A program made the position numbers and the translations under genes. A model generated the notes under the pieces. That model was given only the letters and a program-made list of their open reading frames with translations. It ran no database searches and was not told where the DNA came from. 38,121 nt of DNA from Negativicoccus succinicivorans (lineage in GTDB: Bacteria > Bacillota > Negativicutes > Veillonellales > Negativicoccaceae), in contig NZ_JACHHI010000008.1 of the NCBI RefSeq assembly GCF_014207605.1, positions 1 through 38,121 on the forward strand, written 5' to 3'. Positions 32,444 through 38,121 of the stretch are shown piece by piece (the first letter of the stretch is position 1; each line of letters begins with the position of its first letter).

Positions 32444-33171
32444 TGACTCCATCGGAAGTGCGGCGTAAACAGATTCAGGATTTTGCCGCTGCGCATCATA
32501 TCCCGGTGCGAGATCATTCCCTTCTGAGTACGGCTCTGACGCATACATCCTATGCGAATGAACATCGGCAGCAGGGCATACACGATAATGAGCGGCTCGA
32601 GTTTTTAGGTGATGCCGTGCTGGACTTGGTGATTGGGGAATATCTTTTTCGTAAATATCCGGCTTGGCCCGAAGGAGATTTGACACGGGCCAAAGCGAGC
32701 GCCGTTTGCGAGCCTGCTTTGGCTTCTTGCGCCCGTAAATTTTACTTGGGTGAAACCTTGCGACTGGGTAAAGGAGAAGAACACACCGGGGGACGACAAA
32801 GAGCATCGATTCTGGCGGATGCATTTGAAGCGGTAGTTGGCGCGATTTATCTTGATACATCATACGAAACGGCCGCGGAATTTATCATGGAGCATTTGAA
32901 ACCGTACCTGGATCTGATTGACAGTGGCGATTACACGCGCGACTATAAAACGGAATTGCAGGAATTTTTGCAGCAGGATGGAGATGTGGATCTCCGTTAT
33001 AATTTGCTGCGTGATGAAGGTCCGGATCATGATAAAACGTTTTATATGGAAGTGGAATTAAATGGCGAGGCAGTCGCCTCCGGCGTAGGAAAAAGCAAAA
33101 AAGCGGCAGCGCAACAAGCAGCGCAAGCCGCATTGCAAAAGTTACAGGCAAATGGAGGAGCGCGGTCATGA
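32443..33171 (+). CDS. rnc: Ribonuclease III
   Basis: A 242-residue double-strand RNase for rRNA and mRNA processing. The catalytic domain has ERLEFLGDAVLDLVIGEYLF (signature 50-58 with the metal-binding acids) and ILADAFEAVVGAIYLD near 125. The double-strand RNA-binding domain is at about 160-235 (DYKTELQEFLQ and GKSKKAAAQQAAQAALQKL). Normal length. The end of the gene forms the stem of a terminator hairpin. It is translationally joined to fabF. Confidence 0.97.
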   Translation: MTPSEVRRKQIQDFAAAHHIPVRDHSLLSTALTHTSYANEHRQQGIHDNERLEFLGDAVLDLVIGEYLFRKYPAWPEGDLTRAKASAVCEPALASCARKFYLGETLRLGKGEEHTGGRQRASILADAFEAVVGAIYLDTSYETAAEFIMEHLKPYLDLIDSGDYTRDYKTELQEFLQQDGDVDLRYNLLRDEGPDHDKTFYMEVELNGEAVASGVGKSKKAAAQQAAQAALQKLQANGGARS

Positions 33172-33184
33172 CCGCGCCTTTTTT
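33160..33184 (+). terminator. Terminator hairpin across the rnc stop codon
   Basis: A perfect 18-nt palindrome, 33160-33177, includes the rnc TGA, and six T follow at 33179-33184. The next gene's ATG is only 3 nt after the T-run. GGAGGAG (33154-33160) sits on the 5' side. Confidence 0.75.
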
Positions 33185-33187
33185 ATA

Positions 33188-34234
33188 ATGAGAGAAGCGA
33201 TTATTCCCATCTTTATTCCGCATGACGGCTGTCCGTATCGTTGCAGTTTTTGCAACCAGTGGAAATTGACGGCACAGACAGATCGTACTACGCCGGCTAT
33301 GGTCGCGAAAACGATTGCGGAATATCTTGCTTCGACGACGCGGCCGTACCGCTGGCAAGTGGCGTTCTACGGCGGCTCTTTTACCGCGCTCAGTGAAGAG
33401 CGGCAGCGGGCATTGCTCGCGCCGGCCAAATATGCATGGGAAAAAGGTGATGTTGCTGCATTGCGCCTTTCTACGCGACCGGATTGCATTAGTGTTGAAA
33501 ATACCGCTTTTTTATATGCGCACGGCGTACGTACGGTAGAACTCGGTGTGCAAAGTTTAGATGACAACGTTTTATGGCAGGCTCGTCGCGGCCATCGCAG
33601 TGCGGTGGTAGCAAAAGCAATAGAAATTCTTCGCAGGGGTGGTATGCAGGTAGGAATACAACTTTTGCCCGGTCTTTACGGCGAAACTTTTTCGACATTG
33701 CGCAAGACCATTCGGGAAACGGTTGCACTGACTCCCGACTTTGTGCGAATTTATCCGGCGCTAGTGTTGCGTGATACATTGCTGGAACGACAATATCGCA
33801 ACGGTGATTATCAGCCTTTAACGCTTGCACAGGCGATCTTGGTGGGTGCATGGTGGAGACGTTATCTGGCAAAGCATAATATTCCTGTCATTCGGATCGG
33901 TTTGCAGGCGACGCAAGATCTGGATTCGCATGCTGCGTATGTCGCGGGACCGTACCATCCGGCGTTGGGAGAGTTGGCCATCGCGCGATCGTACGCGCAG
34001 GAACTTAAAAAGGGTTTCCGACAGGCGTGCGGGGCGGTGACAATCACTTACTCAACACGTGACGCCAGTAAAGTGCGAGGACATAAAAATGCCAACGTCA
34101 AAAAATATCAAGAAAAATACGCCGGTCCGATTACTTGGCGTGAATCTGTTGACATGCCACCGGGGGCAGTCTGCTTTACCACCCCAACGAAAACTTATCA
34201 AAAACGCTTGGAATCGCTATTGTATTGTCATTGA
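33188..34234 (+). CDS. Radical SAM protein, Elp3/YhcC-like
   Basis: A 348-residue radical SAM enzyme with the cluster motif C-x3-C-x2-C (Cys15, Cys19, Cys22 in GCPYRCSFCNQ). It has AFYGGSFTALSEERQ (near 60) and the SAM-barrel LSTRPDCISVENTAFLYAHGVRTVELGVQSLDDNVLWQARRGH, as in Elp3- and YhcC-type proteins; no C-terminal acetyltransferase domain is present. Radical SAM genes of this kind are common between rnc and smc in Firmicutes, but their reaction is not established. The ATG at 33188 gives the expected start (IIPIFIPHDGCP). It has no normal ribosome site, only a GGAGGAG beyond a hairpin. An ATG at 33152 would add 12 residues. Confidence 0.8.
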   Translation: MREAIIPIFIPHDGCPYRCSFCNQWKLTAQTDRTTPAMVAKTIAEYLASTTRPYRWQVAFYGGSFTALSEERQRALLAPAKYAWEKGDVAALRLSTRPDCISVENTAFLYAHGVRTVELGVQSLDDNVLWQARRGHRSAVVAKAIEILRRGGMQVGIQLLPGLYGETFSTLRKTIRETVALTPDFVRIYPALVLRDTLLERQYRNGDYQPLTLAQAILVGAWWRRYLAKHNIPVIRIGLQATQDLDSHAAYVAGPYHPALGELAIARSYAQELKKGFRQACGAVTITYSTRDASKVRGHKNANVKKYQEKYAGPITWRESVDMPPGAVCFTTPTKTYQKRLESLLYCH

Positions 34235-34263
34235 GAAGATGCTAAAAGCACATTTTAGAGATG

Positions 34264-34272
34264 TGCTATAAT
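34264..34272 (+). promoter_or_regulatory. Extended -10 promoter of mltG, overlapped by an inverted repeat
   Basis: TGcTATAAT at 34264-34272, 37 nt before mltG. AGCACAT (34247-34253) and ATGTGCT (34261-34267) form a 7-bp inverted repeat that runs into the -10, so it could be an operator. Confidence 0.5.
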
Positions 34273-34309
34273 AAAAAAACAACTTTAAAATGAACGCATT
34301 GAGGTATAT

Positions 34310-35299
34310 ATGAAGAAAATAATCAGTATTTCAATACTGTTTGTTCTACTCATCGCAGGAGGCGCGCTGCTTTACGGTAAAAATCCGTTGGTACAAAGCA
34401 AACCTGTAACGGTACGGATCGAGGCGGCGCAAACGGGAGCGGAAATAGCCCAAATCCTTGCAGATAAAAATATTATTTGGAATCCGCATATCTTTCGTGC
34501 CGTACTATACTTGAGCGGGAACGCCGATAAGCTCCAAGAAGGGCATTACGATCTTATGACGAATATGTCGATGCCGGCCGTAATCGCCGCCTTGCGCGAC
34601 GGACGACCCGCTGCTCGGCAGGTGGTGATTCCGGAAGGATTTACCGTGTCGCAAATTGCGAAGCGACTGGATCGGTTGGGTATCGCTAAGAAACATGATT
34701 TCTTAGAGGCGGCGAAGGTTTATAGTTTGCCTGCAGATATGCAGAGCACACGAGCTACCGACTATCCGGTAGAAGGATTTTTGTTTCCTTCTACGTATGA
34801 TGTTCCGGACGGTGCATCGGTCAATGATATCATCGCGCACATGAATCGAGAAATGCAAAAGCAACTGACACCCGAATTGCGGCAAGAAATCGCTGCGCAG
34901 GGATTCAGTCTGCATGACTTCATCACATTGGCGTCCCTGGTGGAAAAGGAGGCCATGTATGAGGATGATCGCTATACGATTGCCGCAGTGTTCAAGAAGC
35001 GCTTGGCGATCGGTATGCCTCTCCAATCTTGCGCAAGTATCCAGTATATTTTAGGAGAACCGAAACCGGTTTTAAGTATTGCCGATACGCAAATTCCTTC
35101 GCCGTATAATACCTATTTGCATAAGGGATTGCCGCCTGGACCGGTGGCGGCCCCCGGCAAAGCGGCGATGGATGCGGTATTACATGCACCGACTACCGAA
35201 TATTTATATTTTGTGGCGGACGCTAAAGGATATCACCATTTTGCCAAGACATATGAAGAACATGAAGCCAATATCGACCGATATGCCGCATCTCAATAA
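34310..35299 (+). CDS. mltG: Endolytic transglycosylase MltG (YceG-like)
   Basis: A 329-residue inner-membrane-anchored enzyme that cuts nascent glycan strands. A single N-terminal membrane helix (about 4-22) is followed by a LysM-like region and the YceG catalytic domain. Features include PVEGFLFPSTYDVP (153-166), the glutamates of SLVEKEA (Glu212, Glu214), SPYNTYLHKGLPPGPVAAPGK and YLYFVADAKGYHHFAKTYEEHEAN. In the segment that is usually LQSDPTVQY this protein has LQSCASIQY, a local substitution. It overlaps the trmR-like gene by 17 nt, as in the Bacillus yrrL-yrrM order. Confidence 0.93.
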   Translation: MKKIISISILFVLLIAGGALLYGKNPLVQSKPVTVRIEAAQTGAEIAQILADKNIIWNPHIFRAVLYLSGNADKLQEGHYDLMTNMSMPAVIAALRDGRPAARQVVIPEGFTVSQIAKRLDRLGIAKKHDFLEAAKVYSLPADMQSTRATDYPVEGFLFPSTYDVPDGASVNDIIAHMNREMQKQLTPELRQEIAAQGFSLHDFITLASLVEKEAMYEDDRYTIAAVFKKRLAIGMPLQSCASIQYILGEPKPVLSIADTQIPSPYNTYLHKGLPPGPVAAPGKAAMDAVLHAPTTEYLYFVADAKGYHHFAKTYEEHEANIDRYAASQ

Positions 35300-35882
35300 T
35301 GAAGTCACAGCTTTGCGCCGCTATGGAGACGATATTCGTATACCGCAAATTCGTAAGAGCGAAGAAAACTTATTTCGTTCGGCCGTACTCGCGGCGGCTC
35401 CGCGTCGGATTTTAGAAATCGGCACGGGGATCGGTTACTCGGCACTTTTGATGGCGACGCTATTGCCGCAGGCGGAGATCGTTACTATTGAGCCGTTTGC
35501 TCCGCGGTATCGGGAAGCAAGGAAACGAATGCGACAAGCAGGCGTAGAGAATCGAGTGACGGTGGTGTCGGCGACTGCGGAAGAGGCGTTGCGGGAAATC
35601 AAAGGACCGTTTGATTTGCTGTACCTTGACGGGTCCAAAGGTCACTACTTGGAGCATTTGCGTTTAGCGGAACCGCTCTTGCAAAAAAATGCGACTATTT
35701 TAGCGGATAACGTTTTATTTCGCGGTTATGTATGTGCTGACGATAGCGATGTACCGCGGCGCATGCGAACGATTGCACACCGTATGCGCGCTTTTCTTGC
35801 GTATTTGAAAGATCCGCGTTATTTTACGACGGGCATATATGAAACGGGGGACGGTTTTGCCGTCGCCCGACGAAAGGGATAG
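35283..35882 (+). CDS. trmR: O-methyltransferase, TrmR (YrrM)-like, tRNA wobble modification
   Basis: A 199-residue SAM-dependent methyltransferase of the O-methyltransferase family 3 fold. The SAM-binding glycine loop is LEIGTGIGYS (44-53), then EIVTIEPFAPRYREARKRM, FDLLYLDGSKGHY with the metal/substrate Asp, and ILADNVLFRGYV. B. subtilis TrmR (YrrM) methylates 5-hydroxyuridine at tRNA position 34 to mo5U. The setting here, after mltG and before a U32 protein, is the same as in Bacillus. The start is uncertain: ATG 35283 lacks a good site, and ATG 35262 (seven codons earlier) is possible. Both lie inside mltG. Confidence 0.75.
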   Translation: MPHLNNEVTALRRYGDDIRIPQIRKSEENLFRSAVLAAAPRRILEIGTGIGYSALLMATLLPQAEIVTIEPFAPRYREARKRMRQAGVENRVTVVSATAEEALREIKGPFDLLYLDGSKGHYLEHLRLAEPLLQKNATILADNVLFRGYVCADDSDVPRRMRTIAHRMRAFLAYLKDPRYFTTGIYETGDGFAVARRKG

Positions 35883-35891
35883 AAGCATAGT

Positions 35892-37118
35892 ATGAAACCA
35901 TTAGAACTGCTGGCACCGGCCGGCAATTTGGAAAAGCTTAAATTCGCTATTGAATATGGAGCCGATGCCGTATACTTAGGCGGTAAGGCATTCGGTTTGC
36001 GCGCGTATGGCGGTAATTTTGATACTGCTGAAATGGCGGAAGGTATTCAATTTGCCCATAAACGCGGCAAAAAAGTCTATGTCACAGTGAACATCATGGC
36101 GCATAACCGGGATTTGCCGGAATTACCTGACTATTTGAAAAGCTTGGATCAGCTCGGAGTGGATGCGTTGATCATTTCCGATCCGGGAGTTTTTGTCTTG
36201 GCGAAAGAATATGCGCCGCATACAGAACTACATGTTTCTACGCAGGCAAATACTACGAACTGGTCGGCGGCGCGTTTCTGGCAGCAGCAGGGAGCGAGTC
36301 GCATTGTACTGGCGAGAGAGCTGTCCCTTGATGAAACGAAGGAAATTCACGAAAAAACAGGAGTTGAAATCGAAAGTTTTGTGCACGGCGCGATGTGCAT
36401 TTCCTATTCGGGGCGATGCCTTTTGAGCAACTATTTTTCAGAAACGCGTGATTCCAATCGAGGCGAATGCATTCAGGCGTGCCGCTATAAATATCGTGTA
36501 GTGGAAGAAGCACGACCGGGCGAATATTGGCCCGTCGAAGAAGACGAACGCGGAACGTACATTTTTAACTCCAAAGACTTGTGCTTATTGCCGCTGATCC
36601 CGAAGATGGTGGAAGCAGGGATCACCAGCTTCAAAATCGAGGGTCGCATGAAAAGCGCTCATTATGTTGCCACTGTAACCGGCGTTTATCGAAGTGCGCT
36701 GGATGCGTATTTGCGGGAGGGCGACGACTACTACGTACGTCCGGAGTGGTATCAGGAATTGGAAAAAATTTCACATCGACCGTATACCACAGGTTTTGCT
36801 GTGGGAAGGCCAAGCGAGCAGGATCAAATTTACGGCAGCTCAAGTAACGTGCAAAGCCATGAGTTTATCGGCTTGGTTTTGGAATACGATGAGGCAACCA
36901 AAACGGCTCTCATCGAGCAGCGCAACCATTTCGCGGTCGGTGAACTCGTTGAGTTTCGCACGCCGGAAGGAAACGTATTTACGCAGAAAATCGAACAGAT
37001 GACCGACGGGGAAGGGGAAGCCATTTCCCGAGCGCCACATCCGCGTATGCTGGTACGTCTGCCGATGCAGCAAGCGGTTACTAAACACAGCCTGATGCGG
37101 AGACAAATTCATGCATGA
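35892..37118 (+). CDS. Peptidase U32 family protein, TrhP (YrrO)-like
   Basis: A 408-residue U32 protein. PLELLAPAGNLEKLKFAIEYGADAVYLGG (3-31) is the N-terminal U32 motif. The signature ESFVHGAMCISYSGRCLLSN (161-180) brings Cys169 and Cys176, with Cys193 and Cys197 soon after, a likely iron-sulphur set. IEGRMKSAHYVATVTGVYR lies near 250, followed by a C-terminal beta domain. Members TrhP1/P2 (YrrN/YrrO) make ho5U34 on tRNA from prephenate-derived chemistry, and TrmR then methylates it. Only one U32 gene is visible here, closer to YrrO. It sits 9 nt after the trmR-like gene. Confidence 0.87.
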   Translation: MKPLELLAPAGNLEKLKFAIEYGADAVYLGGKAFGLRAYGGNFDTAEMAEGIQFAHKRGKKVYVTVNIMAHNRDLPELPDYLKSLDQLGVDALIISDPGVFVLAKEYAPHTELHVSTQANTTNWSAARFWQQQGASRIVLARELSLDETKEIHEKTGVEIESFVHGAMCISYSGRCLLSNYFSETRDSNRGECIQACRYKYRVVEEARPGEYWPVEEDERGTYIFNSKDLCLLPLIPKMVEAGITSFKIEGRMKSAHYVATVTGVYRSALDAYLREGDDYYVRPEWYQELEKISHRPYTTGFAVGRPSEQDQIYGSSSNVQSHEFIGLVLEYDEATKTALIEQRNHFAVGELVEFRTPEGNVFTQKIEQMTDGEGEAISRAPHPRMLVRLPMQQAVTKHSLMRRQIHA

Positions 37119-37344
37119 GGGCGAAGTGTACTTTCAAACAGAACGGCGCTACATTACGTATGTTGTGCGCATTTTGGAAGGGTATGAATATTTAGGCGTG
37201 GTGACGACCAGCGATCCCCAACTGGGGATCGCTCGTGTCCGCGCGACCGAGGATACTAAAGCGGACGTTTGCGCCGTTTTGCAATCGCTTGCAATTCCGC
37301 TTCAGATCGCAGAAAGCCCTGAAGATTTTGTCAAAAAAGAGTAG
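37111..37344 (+). CDS. Small DUF4911-like protein
   Basis: A 77-residue protein, soluble and without signal peptide. It has the pattern seen in DUF4911: a short N-terminal strand (EVYFQTERRYITYVVRILEGYEYLGVVTT) and a helix at the end. These small proteins often follow U32 genes in Firmicutes, which suggests a supporting role in the same pathway; the function is not known. It overlaps the U32 gene by 8 nt. Confidence 0.65.
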   Translation: MHEGEVYFQTERRYITYVVRILEGYEYLGVVTTSDPQLGIARVRATEDTKADVCAVLQSLAIPLQIAESPEDFVKKE

Positions 37345-37409
37345 CCAAAACGCAAAAACTGTGTTAAACTATGAAAGTCAGCAAAACAGAGGAGCAAGGA
37401 AAGAAGCAC

Positions 37410-37438
37410 TTGACAAGACCCGGCCACATCAGTATAAT
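37410..37438 (+). promoter_or_regulatory. Consensus promoter of the tRNA cluster
   Basis: TTGACA (37410-37415), 17 bp, TATAAT (37433-37438), 19 nt before the first tRNA. Both hexamers are perfect. Confidence 0.95.
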
Positions 37439-37457
37439 TAACTTTGTTATGACGCAT

Positions 37458-37533
37458 GCTGGCGTAGCTCAATCGGTAGAGCAACTGATTTGTAATCAGT
37501 AGGTTGTGGGTTCAAGTCCTATCGCCAGCTCCA
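37458..37533 (+). tRNA. trnT: tRNA-Thr (anticodon TGT)
   Basis: GCTGGCG acceptor pairs with CGCCAGC. The anticodon loop TTTGTAA gives TGT; the CCA tail is encoded. First of five tRNAs before tuf. Confidence 0.96.
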
Positions 37534-37542
37534 GCATTACAT

Positions 37543-37628
37543 GGAGGGATTCCCGAGCGGCCAAAGGGAGCAGACTGTAAATCTGCCGGCTATTGCCTTC
37601 GAAGGTTCGAATCCTTCTCCCTCCACCA
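37543..37628 (+). tRNA. trnY: tRNA-Tyr (anticodon GTA)
   Basis: An 86-nt type II tRNA with a long variable arm. The anticodon loop CTGTAAA gives GTA and the acceptor GGAGGGA pairs with TCCCTCC. CCA is encoded. Confidence 0.96.
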
Positions 37629-37636
37629 TTGAACAT

Positions 37637-37712
<76 letters not shown>

Positions 37713-37751
37713 AGTCATCTAATTCCTTTCAGATAAATTGCCAAAGGATAA

Positions 37752-37827
37752 GCTGATGTAGCTCAGTCGGTAGAGCGTATCCTTGGTAAGGATAAGGTCA
37801 CCGGTTCAATCCCGGTCATCAGCTCCA
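37752..37827 (+). tRNA. trnT: tRNA-Thr (anticodon GGT)
   Basis: GCTGATG acceptor pairs with CATCAGC. The anticodon loop TTGGTAA gives GGT. A second Thr isoacceptor in the same cluster. CCA is encoded. Confidence 0.96.
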
Positions 37828-37831
37828 GCAT

Positions 37832-37908
37832 GGCGGCGTAGCTCAGTTGGCTAGAGCATGCGGTTCATACCCGCAGTGTCCGGGGTTCAAATCCCTGCGC
37901 CGCCACCA
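37832..37908 (+). tRNA. trnM: Elongator tRNA-Met (anticodon CAT)
   Basis: GGCGGCG acceptor pairs with CGCCGCC. The anticodon loop TTCATAC gives CAT; the G1-C72 pair rules out the initiator. It resembles the elongator Met of Bacillus more than tRNA-Ile2, though the CAT anticodon leaves a small doubt. Confidence 0.9.
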
Positions 37909-37910
37909 TT

Positions 37911-37936
37911 ATGCCTCTATAAAGAGGTATTTTTTA
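37911..37936 (+). terminator. Terminator of the tRNA cluster
   Basis: ATGCCTCT / AGAGGTAT (8 bp, one G-T), followed by T6. Confidence 0.85.
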
Positions 37937-37957
37937 TTGTATAAAATTGGCAAACTC

Positions 37958-37986
37958 TTGCCGTTATTGCTTTTTTGGGTTAAAAT
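37958..37986 (+). promoter_or_regulatory. Promoter of tuf
   Basis: TTGCCG (37958-37963), 17 bp, TAAAAT (37981-37986), 40 nt before the start codon. Confidence 0.75.
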
Positions 37987-38026
37987 ATGAATAGCTATTT
38001 TTTATTCAAAGGAGGAAATTACCCCT

Positions 38027-38121
38027 ATGGCAAAAGCACATTTTGAACGCAGCAAACCGCACGTTAATATTGGTACCATCGGTCACGTTGACCATGGTAA
38101 AACGACCCTGACCGCCGCGAT
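38027..38121 (+). CDS. tuf: Elongation factor Tu, 5' end (cut by window)
   Basis: The first 31 residues read [31 protein letters not shown]. This includes the P-loop GHVDHGKT of the GTP-binding domain. EF-Tu carries aminoacyl-tRNA to the ribosome. AAAGGAGG lies 11 nt upstream of the ATG. It has its own promoter and follows the tRNA cluster, a common arrangement. Confidence 0.97.
   Translation, partial: MAKAHFERSKPHVNIGTIGHVDHGKTTLTAA

Overview
The window reads as a chromosomal segment of a low-to-mid GC Bacillota (Firmicutes). Its style fits the diderm, anaerobic Negativicutes (Veillonella/Megasphaera/Dialister-like). The clues are a FapR-led fatty-acid operon with FabK as the enoyl reductase, a mltG-trmR-peptidase U32 block as in Bacillus, a BirA-type biotin operator, EtfAB, and strong AGGAGG ribosome binding sites. 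The genus is inference; no marker gene is complete enough to name a species. There is no sign of phage, insertion sequence, CRISPR or plasmid genes.

Layout. 1-256: the 3' end of an rRNA operon (5S) with tRNA-Trp and tRNA-Arg. 429-5801: an exported DUF4198-like protein; a DUF47/PiT phosphate transport pair; an orphan degenerate CydB-like membrane protein; a candidate small RNA; a vitamin B6 pair (pyridoxamine-kinase-like enzyme and ECF S component). 5802-6204: mostly non-coding, with two terminator-like hairpins and a possible HPr-like gene remnant. 6205-11019: purine salvage (guanine deaminase and NCS2 permease), then recG. 11030-14583 (minus strand): a BirA-regulated four-gene operon of MaoC-like hydratase, BioY, thiolase and AMP-forming acyl ligase. 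14673-23491: a tight run of TGS-domain nucleoside kinase, dnaE, etfB, etfA and pyk. 23568-24921: Bcp peroxiredoxin and D-amino acid aminotransferase. 25060-25326: rpsO with a structured leader. 25503-33171: fapR-plsX-fabH-fabK-fabD-fabG, acpP, fabF, rnc. 33188-37344: radical SAM protein, mltG, trmR-like, U32 peptidase-like and a DUF4911-like protein. 37458-37908: five tRNAs (Thr, Tyr, fMet, Thr, Met). 38027-end: start of tuf.

How it works together. The 25.5-33 kb block is an almost complete type II fatty acid synthesis and phospholipid-initiation set. It sits under its own acyl-lipid sensor, FapR, whose predicted operator lies just downstream of the fapR -10 box. The mltG-trmR-U32 block joins cell-wall cleavage to tRNA wobble uridine modification (ho5U/mo5U34).

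The most interesting locus is the biotin operon. It resembles the Bacillus yhfUTS set (biotin transporter, ligase, thiolase) but adds a MaoC-type hydratase, and its thiolase appears to lack the second catalytic cysteine. That suggests an uncharacterised acyl-CoA conversion tied to biotin supply. The other notable items are the small RNA candidate at about 4184-4313, the orphan CydB-like protein, and a hairpin between rnc and the radical SAM gene that could act both as terminator and as a bridge between a distant Shine-Dalgarno and the start codon.
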